From: Nocardioides sp. QY071
GTDB taxonomy: Bacteria; Actinomycetota; Actinomycetes; Propionibacteriales; Nocardioidaceae
Reading direction: 5' to 3'
NCBI RefSeq assembly: GCF_029961765.1
Contig: NZ_CP124681.1
Coordinates: 1,922,001 to 1,986,000 of the forward strand
Length of the DNA stretch: 64,000 bases
Below the pieces are notes generated by a model. The model saw only the letters and a list, made by a program, of their open reading frames with translations, was not told where the DNA came from and did no database searches. The translations under genes were made by a program, and so were the position numbers. Numbering within the stretch: the stretch's first letter is position 1; every line of letters begins with the position of its first letter. Shown here piece by piece: positions 27,908 through 34,558 of this stretch.

Positions 27908-28432
27908 GTGGCACAACCCTATGTCGGTGAGATCCGGATGTTCGCGGGCAGCTTCGCCCCCGCCGGTTGGGCGTTCTGCAACGGGGCAGTACTCCCCATC
28001 AGCGAGAACGACGTCCTCTTCCAGTTGATCGGCACCACCTACGGTGGCGACGGCCAGGAGACCTTCGCGCTGCCCAACCTGCAGAGCCGCATCCCGATCC
28101 ACATGGGCACCAGCACCGCGACCGGGACCACCTACCAGATCGGCGAGACCGGCGGCGTCGAGACGGTCACCCTGAGCACGCAGCAGATCCCGAACCACAC
28201 GCACGCGCTGACGGCCGTGGGCGGCCAGCCGGGCAACCAGGTGTCCCCGGCCGGCAACCTGCCCGCGATGTCGCTCAACGTCGTCCCGTTCATCAACGAC
28301 GTGCCCAACGGCAGCTTCGCAGCGGGCGCGATCGACCCGGTGGGCGGCTCCCAGCCGCACGAGAACATGCAGCCGTTCCTGTGCGTGAGCTTCATCATCT
28401 CCCTGTTCGGCATCTTCCCGAACCCGACCTGA
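27908..28432 (+). CDS. phage tail collar domain protein, second of three
   Basis: The product has 174 residues and is a paralogue of its two neighbours: YVGEIRMFAGSFAPAGWAFCNG, LFQLIGTTYGGDGQETFALPNLQSRIPIHMG, QQIPNHTHALTAV, GGSQPHENMQPFLCVSFIISLFGIFP. The start is GTG at 27908. Spacing to both neighbours is 8-9 bases, so the three are one operon. The middle region between the collar motif and the C-terminal motif is the most variable, as expected if the three form a hetero-oligomer with different faces; that is inference. Confidence 0.88.
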   Translation: MAQPYVGEIRMFAGSFAPAGWAFCNGAVLPISENDVLFQLIGTTYGGDGQETFALPNLQSRIPIHMGTSTATGTTYQIGETGGVETVTLSTQQIPNHTHALTAVGGQPGNQVSPAGNLPAMSLNVVPFINDVPNGSFAAGAIDPVGGSQPHENMQPFLCVSFIISLFGIFPNPT

Positions 28433-28441
28433 GGACGGATC

Positions 28442-28969
28442 ATGGCCGACCCCTTCGTTGCGGAGATCCGCATCTTCCCCTTCAACTTCGCCCCCAAGGG
28501 CTGGGCGTTCTGCGACGGTCAGCTGCTCCCGATCTCCCAGAACACCGCGCTGTTCTCGCTGCTCGGCACGTTCTACGGTGGCGACGGGAAGTCGACGTTC
28601 GCGCTGCCGAACCTGCAGGGCGCGGCGCCGCTGGGCCAGGGGCAGGGACAGGGGCTCTCCGAGCGGTTCCTCGGCGAGGCCTCCGGGTCGGAGACGGTCA
28701 CCCTGATCCAGTCCGAGATCCCCGTGCACACCCACACCCTGCGCGCCGACACGGCCGACCTCGCGGACACCAGCACGCCGAACCCGAACGCCTCGTTCGC
28801 CCTGTCCTCGGGCGGCACGCTCTACCAGTCCGCGCCGACCGCGGCCGACTCGCTGGCCCTCTCGGCGCTGTCCGTCGCCGGTGGGTCGCTGCCCCACAAC
28901 AACATGCAGCCCTACCTGACCTTCAACTTCTGCATCGCGCTGCAGGGCGTGTTCCCGCCGCGCGGATGA
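28442..28969 (+). CDS. phage tail collar domain protein, third of three
   Basis: The product has 175 residues with the same plan: FVAEIRIFPFNFAPKGWAFCDGQLLPI, LFSLLGTFYGGDGKSTFALPNLQG, SEIPVHTHTLRAD, GGSLPHNNMQPYLTFNFCIALQGVFP. The HMG step of the first two is replaced by a GQGQGQG loop. The GNAT gene follows after seven bases. No export signal is visible in any of the three, so if they act outside the cell they need an unknown route. Confidence 0.88.
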   Translation: MADPFVAEIRIFPFNFAPKGWAFCDGQLLPISQNTALFSLLGTFYGGDGKSTFALPNLQGAAPLGQGQGQGLSERFLGEASGSETVTLIQSEIPVHTHTLRADTADLADTSTPNPNASFALSSGGTLYQSAPTAADSLALSALSVAGGSLPHNNMQPYLTFNFCIALQGVFPPRG

Positions 28970-28976
28970 GGCTGCG

Positions 28977-29795
28977 ATGACCACCCTGACCGTGCACGGC
29001 CGGGCCGTCCGGCTGCGGCCGGCGACAGCAGCGGACACCCCGCTCCTGGTCGAGGTGTACGCCGCCGGCCGGGCCGACGAGCTGGACCGGGCGAGCTGGC
29101 AGCCGGGGCAGCGCGAGGCCTTCGAGCGGATGCAGTTCGACCTCCAGGACCGGCAGTACCGGACCGCCCACCCACAGGGGTCCTTCGACGTCGTGGAGGT
29201 CGACGGACAGCCCGCCGGTCGGCTCTACGTCTCCGAGCGGTCCGAGGACATCCGCATCGTCGACATCGCCCTGCTGCCGGCGTTCCAGGGGCAACGGATC
29301 GGCAGCGCGCTACTGCGTGCCGTGACGGACCGCGCCGCCGCCGACGGCCGCACCGTCAGCCTGCACGTCGAGACCGGGCACCGGGCGAGTGCCCTCTACG
29401 AGCGCCTGGGCTTCCGGCAGGTCGAGGACCGAGGGATCCGGCGTCTCCTCGAGTGGCGCTCAGGCGAACGCGGCCTGGTAGCGGAGGCCCCCGGCGTCGC
29501 CGCCGACGGGGACCAGGAAGAGCGCGATCACGCCGAGGCCGGCGTGGCTGAGGTCGCGGGTGCCCTGGCCGAGCGCGGGCTGCGCTGGGCCGGAGAACAC
29601 CAGAGAGAACTGCCGCCGCGGGGTGCCGTCCGGGCCGGGCCCGCCGAGCTCCGCGCCGAGCGTGGCCTCCGCGAGCGTGAGGGTGACCTCGGCGTCATCC
29701 GCGACGGTCGTCGTGAACGGCTCGCCCACGAGGCCGGAGAAGTCGTCGAAGTCCAACCACGCAGTCATGCAGCCAGCCTAGGAGAGCCTCGATGA
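28977..29795 (+). CDS. GNAT family N-acetyltransferase with an unusual C-terminal extension
   Basis: The product has 272 residues. Residues 1-160 form a GNAT domain (VRLRPATAADTPLLVEVYAAG, IRIVDIALLPAFQGQRIGSALLRAV as the acetyl-CoA loop, VETGHRASALYERLGFRQVED). A GNAT of this kind usually accompanies the three collar genes. The frame does not stop at the domain end near LEWRS. It continues for about 110 residues of Ala/Glu/Arg-rich sequence that lie exactly antisense to the DUF6916-like gene at 29460-29768. The stop overlaps the next plus-strand start (ATGA). Either the extension is real overprinted sequence or a stop codon has been lost. Confidence 0.8.
   Translation: MTTLTVHGRAVRLRPATAADTPLLVEVYAAGRADELDRASWQPGQREAFERMQFDLQDRQYRTAHPQGSFDVVEVDGQPAGRLYVSERSEDIRIVDIALLPAFQGQRIGSALLRAVTDRAAADGRTVSLHVETGHRASALYERLGFRQVEDRGIRRLLEWRSGERGLVAEAPGVAADGDQEERDHAEAGVAEVAGALAERGLRWAGEHQRELPPRGAVRAGPAELRAERGLREREGDLGVIRDGRRERLAHEAGEVVEVQPRSHAASLGEPR
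29460..29768 (-). CDS. DUF6916-like small protein encoded antisense to the GNAT gene
   Basis: The product has 102 residues. The C-terminal half (RRQFSLVFSGPAQPALGQGT, then LGVIALFLVPVGG and RYQAAFA) matches the C-terminal half of the protein at 29792-30226 (QGTYSLRRRKF, SLFLVPTDATHRRYRATI). This shared pattern on the opposite strand is the main reason to believe the gene is real. It has no signal peptide. Such small proteins often accompany collar-protein clusters, but I assign the DUF from memory. No strong ribosome-binding site stands before its ATG. Confidence 0.65.
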   Translation of the reverse strand: MTAWLDFDDFSGLVGEPFTTTVADDAEVTLTLAEATLGAELGGPGPDGTPRRQFSLVFSGPAQPALGQGTRDLSHAGLGVIALFLVPVGGDAGGLRYQAAFA

Positions 29796-30226
29796 CCGAG
29801 CTGACCCGCCGTACCGTCCTCGGGGCGACCGCCACCGGTGTCGCCGTGGCCGCGGTCGGCCTCACGCCGCCGCCCGCGGTCGCCGTACCGGACCTGGTGG
29901 TCGGACCGTCCGAGGTCGCCGAGCGCGCGATCACCCGGGACGCGAAGCTGTACCGACGCAAGCGGTTCACGAAGCACAGCAAGGCGCGGTTCACCGTGAC
30001 CGGGCCGGGGGTCCGGCTCAGGATGAAGCTGGTCGACATCTCCAACATCCCGCTGGTCACCAAGGGCTCCAACCGCAGCTTCGAGCTGACCTTCACCACG
30101 AAGCGACCCGGCCCCGGGCAGGGGACATACTCTCTCAGGCGCCGCAAGTTCCGCCGGACCTCGCTGTTCCTGGTGCCCACCGACGCCACGCACCGGCGCT
30201 ACCGGGCCACGATCAACAACCGCTGA
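29792..30226 (+). CDS. Tat-exported DUF6916-like protein
   Basis: The product has 144 residues. It begins with a twin-arginine signal (TRRTVLGATATGVAVAAVG) and an Ala-x-Ala type cleavage region. The mature part is rich in Lys and Arg, with the pattern RSFELTFTTKRPGPGQGTYSLRRRKF ... LFLVPTD. It resembles the antisense-encoded protein at 29460-29768. The ATG overlaps the GNAT stop and also has its own AGGAG, so it is the last gene of the collar operon. It is the only member after the large protein with a clear export signal. The role is unknown. Confidence 0.7.
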   Translation: MTELTRRTVLGATATGVAVAAVGLTPPPAVAVPDLVVGPSEVAERAITRDAKLYRRKRFTKHSKARFTVTGPGVRLRMKLVDISNIPLVTKGSNRSFELTFTTKRPGPGQGTYSLRRRKFRRTSLFLVPTDATHRRYRATINNR

Positions 30227-30262
30227 GTGGGTGTCGCGCGCGCCGACCACTAGCCTTGGTGG

Positions 30263-31045
30263 GTGAGCACCCGGGCCCAGCAGTACGACGCCACGGTCCG
30301 CGGCCGTGAGCAGATCACCCCGCACCTCGTGCGGCTGACGCTCGACGTACCCGGCTTCAGCTCGACCGGCATCGCCGACGAGTGGGTCGGCCTGGTGGTG
30401 CCCGGGCAGTTCCAGAGCCGCTACTACACGGTGCGCTCCTTCGAGGCCGGGCAGATGGTGCTCGACGTCGTCGTCCATGACGTCGGGCTGGTCACCGAGT
30501 GGGCCTCGGGCCGCTCGGGTGACGTCGTCGGCCAGCAGGTCGTGCTCACCGAGGCGAAGGGCTCGTTCCTGCCGCCCGACGACGCGCGGTGGCTGCTGTT
30601 GGTCGGCGACCTGACCGCGCTGCCGGCGATGGCTCGGATCGCGCTCGAGCACCGCGACAGGTTGCCGGTGCGGATCCACGCCGAGGTGCCTGCGGACTCG
30701 CGGATCGAGGACTACTTCCCTGCGGGCGTCGAGGTCACCTGGCTGCCGCTCGGTGAGCAGAGCCGGCTGGCCGAGGTGGTCGAGGAGATCGCCTGGCCCG
30801 AGGGCGAGGGCTACTTCTGGATGGCGGGGGAGTCCGCGCAGATGCGGGCGATCCGCAAGCACCTGATGCGGGAGCGCAAGCTGCCCAGCACCCACTACGA
30901 CGTCATGGGCTACTGGCGCTCGGTCGCCAAGCGCCAGCCCCGTGCCGTCGACCCCGGCCCGATCTGGCGGGCCGGCAAGGCCGCCGGGAAGTCCGACGAG
31001 GAGATCTGGGCCGACTACGACGCCGCACGGGAGGCACAGGGATGA
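30263..31045 (+). CDS. siderophore-interacting protein family FAD/NAD(P)H ferric reductase
   Basis: The product has 260 residues with the siderophore-interacting protein layout. The flavin-binding barrel contains RYYTVRSFEAGQMVLDVVVHDVG and GSFLPPDDARWLLLVGDLTALPAMARI. The C-terminal NAD(P)H part contains YFWMAGESAQMRAIRKHLMRE and MGYWR. These enzymes reduce ferric siderophores in the cytoplasm. The start is GTG at 30263. The stop overlaps the era start (ATGA), an unusual coupling of iron release with an essential ribosome-assembly GTPase. Confidence 0.88.
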   Translation: MSTRAQQYDATVRGREQITPHLVRLTLDVPGFSSTGIADEWVGLVVPGQFQSRYYTVRSFEAGQMVLDVVVHDVGLVTEWASGRSGDVVGQQVVLTEAKGSFLPPDDARWLLLVGDLTALPAMARIALEHRDRLPVRIHAEVPADSRIEDYFPAGVEVTWLPLGEQSRLAEVVEEIAWPEGEGYFWMAGESAQMRAIRKHLMRERKLPSTHYDVMGYWRSVAKRQPRAVDPGPIWRAGKAAGKSDEEIWADYDAAREAQG

Positions 31046-32088
31046 GCGAGCAAGACGGAGAAGAGCTCGAGGGCGAGTTCGACGACGAGTTCGACGACGA
31101 GGACGAGTTCGACGAGGACTTCGGCGCCCTGCCGCCGCCGGCCGCGCCGGTGTTCGGCACGGGCGAGGTACGCGAGGGCTACCGCAGCGGCTTCGCCTGC
31201 TTCGTCGGGCGCCCCAACGTCGGCAAGTCGACGCTGACCAACGCCCTGGTCGGGCAGAAGATCGTGATCACCTCCGACAAGCCGCAGACCACGCGGACCG
31301 TCGTACGCGGCATCGTGCACCGCCCCGACGGCCAGCTGGTCCTGGTCGACACCCCGGGCCTGCACCGCCCCCGCACCCTGCTCGGCGAGCGCCTCAACGA
31401 CCTCGTCAAGACCACCTGGGCCGAGGTCGACGTGGTCGCCGTCTGCTTCCCGTCGGACGAGAAGATCGGCCCCGGCGACAAGTTCCTCGTCAACGAGCTG
31501 GCCAAGGTCCGTCGCACGACGAAGATCGCCGTCGCCACCAAGACCGACCTCGTCACCGCCGACCGCATCGGCGAGCACCTCCTCGACATCGCCGAGCTCG
31601 GCCGCGAGACGGGCACCGAGTGGGCCGAGATCGTCCCTGTGTCGTCGGTGGGCGGCGACCAGATCGGCCTCCTCGGCGACCTGCTGGTCGCGCTGATGCC
31701 CGAGGGCCCGCCGCTGTACCCCGACGGCGACCTCACCGACGCCCCCGAGGAGATCCTCGCCGCCGAGCTGATCCGCGAGGCCGCCCTCGACGGCGTCCGC
31801 GACGAGCTCCCGCACTCCATCGCCGTCGTCGTCGAGGAGATGGGCCTGCGCGAGGGCCGCCCCGACGACAAGCCGCTCCTCGACATCCACGCCAACCTGT
31901 ACGTCGAGCGCGACTCCCAGAAGGGCATCGTGATCGGCAAGAAGGGTGCCCGCCTGCGCCAGGTCGGCACCGCCGCCCGCCAGCAGATCGAGGCGCTGCT
32001 CGGCACGCCGGTCTACCTCGACCTGCACGTCAAGATCGCCAAGGACTGGCAGCGGGATCCCCGGCAGCTGCGGAAGCTGGGGTTCTAG
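31042..32088 (+). CDS. era: GTPase Era
   Basis: The product has 348 residues and is the essential GTPase for 30S ribosome assembly. G1 is GRPNVGKST, G3 is DTPG, G4 is TKTD, and the C-terminal KH domain has GIVIGKKGARLRQVG. The N-terminal 45 residues are an extension dominated by Asp and Glu (EFDDEFDDEDEFDEDF), not present in the usual roughly 300-residue protein. It belongs to the ancestral cluster with phoH, ybeY and the CBS protein, from which it is here separated. Confidence 0.95.
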   Translation: MSEQDGEELEGEFDDEFDDEDEFDEDFGALPPPAAPVFGTGEVREGYRSGFACFVGRPNVGKSTLTNALVGQKIVITSDKPQTTRTVVRGIVHRPDGQLVLVDTPGLHRPRTLLGERLNDLVKTTWAEVDVVAVCFPSDEKIGPGDKFLVNELAKVRRTTKIAVATKTDLVTADRIGEHLLDIAELGRETGTEWAEIVPVSSVGGDQIGLLGDLLVALMPEGPPLYPDGDLTDAPEEILAAELIREAALDGVRDELPHSIAVVVEEMGLREGRPDDKPLLDIHANLYVERDSQKGIVIGKKGARLRQVGTAARQQIEALLGTPVYLDLHVKIAKDWQRDPRQLRKLGF

Positions 32089-32162
32089 CGGGTCGGTGTG
32101 CCGGTCGGGTCGGCTCGGGTCGGCGCGGGGTTGATGCGTCTCACGGACGACTCACGGTGTTT

Positions 32163-32369
32163 GTTTGGCGCTCGCTTCGCTCGCGCATGTCGCGCCGCCT
32201 GCCAACGCCGTTTCTTCCTCCCCCGCCCGCTCCCTCGTTCCTCGGTCGCGGGCTCCTCCGTGCAGAAACGGCGGGCGGCGCGACGGGCTCGGCTGAACGC
32301 TGTGCGCATGCGAGTCTCATTCAGCTGAATCCCGTCGGGCGCCCGACATGCGAGCGAAGCGAGCCAAAC
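32163..32369. repeat. 207-base non-coding element with nested inverted repeats
   Basis: The outer arms 32163-32196 and 32338-32369 are imperfect inverted repeats ending in GTTTGG and CCAAAC and both containing GCTTCGCTCG or its complement. Inside, 32191-32215 pairs with 32264-32284 (GCCGTTTCT with AGAAACGGC and flanking GC). A shorter GCTGAA/TTCAGC pair lies further right. There is no convincing coding frame. The right end overlaps the stop codon of the gene at 32369-33208 by one base. The layout recalls MITE or REP-type elements; a long RNA structure is also possible. Confidence 0.6.
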
Positions 32370-33208
32370 TACTCAGCAGTCCAGCAACGCCCGAACTTCT
32401 GCCCCATCGCCCACTGCTCCTTGGTCGGCCACTCGTAGCCCCACTTGAACGTCAGCGGGTCCGTGGCGACGTCGGCGGCGGCATCCTCGCACCGGGTGCG
32501 CCCGGCCTCCTGCACCTTCTTGGCACCGGGGTAGTCGGCCTCCTCGAAGGCGACGACGTCGATCGCGCGCCAGGAGTGCTTGGCCGAGCAGCGGACCCGC
32601 TCGAAGGAGGGGGCGTCGGGGGCGGCGGTCCCGCACATGGCGTACTTGTCGGGGACGCCCTTGGCCAGCGCGCCCTTGAGGTCGCTGTCGAGGTCGGCGA
32701 GCTTGGAGGCGCCGTCGAGGACGACGGCGTCGCAGCGGTACCAGGTGGCGCCGGCGTCGGACTGCTCGACGGTGGGGGTGAACCAGATCGAGCGGATCAT
32801 GCTCAGCCGCAGGCTCGTGAGGGTGCCGCCGACGTAGGTCAGCAGCTGGGCGGGGCAGGCCGAGGACACCTGGGACTGGACCCGTTCGGAGTCGACGGCG
32901 AGCAGGTGGCCGTCGACGACCGCGTCGATGGCGCCGATCGCGAAGGTGACGCTGGTGTGCGCCTGGCCGCAGTCGATCGCCTCGACCTTGGAGGTGGGGG
33001 CGACGGCGGCGTCGTACGGCAGGGAGTAGCAGGCGCCGGTGGCGGGACCCGGGTCGGGTGCGGACGCGGTCGTCTGGGTCGTCGGCTCCTGCTTCGGTGC
33101 CGTGCCGCCGTCGTCACCGCCGCTGCTGCAGGCGGCGAGGCCGGTCACGGCGAGCAGGGCCGCGGCGACGGCGCTCGCGCGGCGCGGCCGGGGCGTCGGG
33201 TTCCTCAT
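32369..33208 (-). CDS. septum-formation family lipoprotein (second of a tandem pair)
   Basis: The product has 279 residues with a lipobox (LAAC) after a basic, hydrophobic N-terminus, then a Thr/Pro linker. Two copies of a Cys-containing domain follow, with GACYSLPYD ... VEAIDCGQAHTSVTFA and CSAKHSWRAIDVVAFEEADYPG; spaced Cys residues suggest disulfides. The pattern fits the Septum_form family of actinobacterial envelope proteins. It lies four bases after its paralogue at 33213-34016. Its stop codon touches the structured element at 32163-32369. Confidence 0.75.
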   Translation of the reverse strand: MRNPTPRPRRASAVAAALLAVTGLAACSSGGDDGGTAPKQEPTTQTTASAPDPGPATGACYSLPYDAAVAPTSKVEAIDCGQAHTSVTFAIGAIDAVVDGHLLAVDSERVQSQVSSACPAQLLTYVGGTLTSLRLSMIRSIWFTPTVEQSDAGATWYRCDAVVLDGASKLADLDSDLKGALAKGVPDKYAMCGTAAPDAPSFERVRCSAKHSWRAIDVVAFEEADYPGAKKVQEAGRTRCEDAAADVATDPLTFKWGYEWPTKEQWAMGQKFGRCWTAE

Positions 33209-33212
33209 CGGC

Positions 33213-34016
33213 TCACTCGCTCGTCCTCGCCCAGCACACCGAGCGCCGGATCCCGGCGTCCCACTCGGCCTTGTGGAAGAACGTGAACCCGTACTCGAAC
33301 TCGGAGGGGTAGTTCAGCCATGCCTTGACCGAGTTGGAGCAGAAGGACCGGGTGCGGCTCTCCATCACGCGGTCGCCGGGGTACGCGTCCTCCGGCTGCC
33401 CGAGCTTCACGGTCGTCACCGCACGCCAGTCGTGCTTCTGCGAGCACGGCACCTTCTCGCCCTCGCCGACCGACGGGCCGCGCGCGCAGCTGAGCCACAC
33501 GTCCGGCGGGCGCCCGGCGAGCATCCCCTTCGCGGTCTCCGGAAGGGGGCGGTACGACGTGCTCGCCGCGCTCCCGCCGAGCACGTCGCAGCGATACCAG
33601 CGCGCGCCCTTGCCCCACGCCTTCTCCGAGGGCCGGAACCAGGCCCAGCTCAGGGTCGTGCGCAGCACCAGGCTCTCGTCGGCCGCGACGAACGTCGCGA
33701 AGGCGGTCGAGCAGGTCTTGTAGGCGAACCGGCCGAGGTCCTTGTCGTCGTAGTCGGCGTCGTCGAACTCGGAGGGCAGCTCACCGGTCGCGAAGGTCTC
33801 GGCCGTGTGCTCCTTCGAGCACGGGACGGTCCGGGTCGCGTTCGCCGGGTGGGCGACGTCCTCGGGCGTCAGGGAGCGGCACACGCCGCTCTCGGGGACC
33901 TCGAGGGAGTCGACCAGGTCGTCGTCGGTGTTGCTGCCCTGGTTCTGGGTGCCGCACGCCGCGAGCACGGGTGCCAGCAGGGCGAGCGCGATCAGCACGA
34001 CGGCTCGGTGCAGCAC
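33213..34016 (-). CDS. septum-formation family lipoprotein (first of a tandem pair)
   Basis: The product has 267 residues and a signal peptide ending LAAC. The domain pattern is that of the neighbouring gene (GVCRSLTPEDVAHPANATRTVPCSKEHTAETFA and CSQKHDWRAVTTVKLGQPEDAYPGDRV). The two clearly arose by duplication. The start is GTG at 34016 with GAGGGG upstream. It is 19 bases after the flavodoxin-like gene on the same strand. The exact function is not established; an envelope or division role is suggested only by the family name. Confidence 0.75.
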   Translation of the reverse strand: MLHRAVVLIALALLAPVLAACGTQNQGSNTDDDLVDSLEVPESGVCRSLTPEDVAHPANATRTVPCSKEHTAETFATGELPSEFDDADYDDKDLGRFAYKTCSTAFATFVAADESLVLRTTLSWAWFRPSEKAWGKGARWYRCDVLGGSAASTSYRPLPETAKGMLAGRPPDVWLSCARGPSVGEGEKVPCSQKHDWRAVTTVKLGQPEDAYPGDRVMESRTRSFCSNSVKAWLNYPSEFEYGFTFFHKAEWDAGIRRSVCWARTSE

Positions 34017-34035
34017 GCGGTCAGCCCCTCGGTGG

Positions 34036-34554
34036 TCAGTCGGTCAGGAGTGCCGTGATCGTAGCGCCCAGCGCATAGGCCGCATCCAACGCGGCGTCGT
34101 CGACCTCGCCGAGGACGCCGAGGACGTCGTACCCCTGACGCCAGCCGAGCGCGCCCACGATCGAGTGCACCGACCGCTCGGCGCCGGTCAGGTCGTAGCG
34201 TCCGTGCAGCCACAGCCCGTACGGACGCCCGGTCGTCTCCCTCCCCGAGGTGGTCGAGCCTGTCGAGACCGCGGGCGCGCCGCTCGGGTCGAGCGCCCCG
34301 CCGACGGCGAGGAAGGTGGAGTCGAAGAAGTGCTTGAGCGCGCCGCTCATGTAGCCGAAGTTGGCCGTGGTGCCCAGGACGTAGCCGTCGGCGGCCAGGA
34401 CGTCGTCGGCGCTCGCCTCGAGCGCCGGCCGGACGACGACCTCGACGGGCGTGCCGGCCTGGACGTCCTCGTCATGGGCCCCCGACACCACCTGCTCGAG
34501 GAGGGACTGCATCGAGCGGCTGGGGGAGTGGTGGACGATGAGGAGCCGAGGCAC
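34036..34554 (-). CDS. flavodoxin-fold / NAD(P)H-dependent FMN reductase-like protein
   Basis: The product has 172 residues. The N-terminal strand and loop (LLIVHHSPSRSMQSLLEQV) and the motif VLGTTANFGYMSGALKHFFD fit flavodoxin-like quinone or FMN reductases that bind FMN phosphate at the first loop. Residues 96-104 (VSTGSTTSG) are encoded by a copy of a repeat that is normally intergenic (34245-34272), giving a Ser/Thr/Gly-rich loop before GRPYGLWLHGRYD. The gene starts four bases after the catalase stop, so they form an operon and the protein may act in oxidative stress. Confidence 0.75.
   Translation of the reverse strand: MPRLLIVHHSPSRSMQSLLEQVVSGAHDEDVQAGTPVEVVVRPALEASADDVLAADGYVLGTTANFGYMSGALKHFFDSTFLAVGGALDPSGAPAVSTGSTTSGRETTGRPYGLWLHGRYDLTGAERSVHSIVGALGWRQGYDVLGVLGEVDDAALDAAYALGATITALLTD
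34245..34272. repeat. repeat-family copy inside the flavodoxin-like gene
   Basis: CGAGGTGGTCGAGCCTGTCG followed by AGACCGCG is a close match to a repeat that I know as common between genes in Nocardioides and related genera (GGTGGTCGAGCCTGTCGAGACC type). Here it lies in frame within a coding sequence. A relative stands at 38759-38796. Confidence 0.6.
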
Positions 34555-34558
34555 CCGC

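Noticed and set aside
27399..28969. Prophage or tailocin suggested by three tail collar proteins
   Set aside because: No capsid, portal, terminase, sheath, tube, baseplate, holin or integrase gene lies nearby, and collar trios of this kind are known from bacterial chromosomes outside phages.
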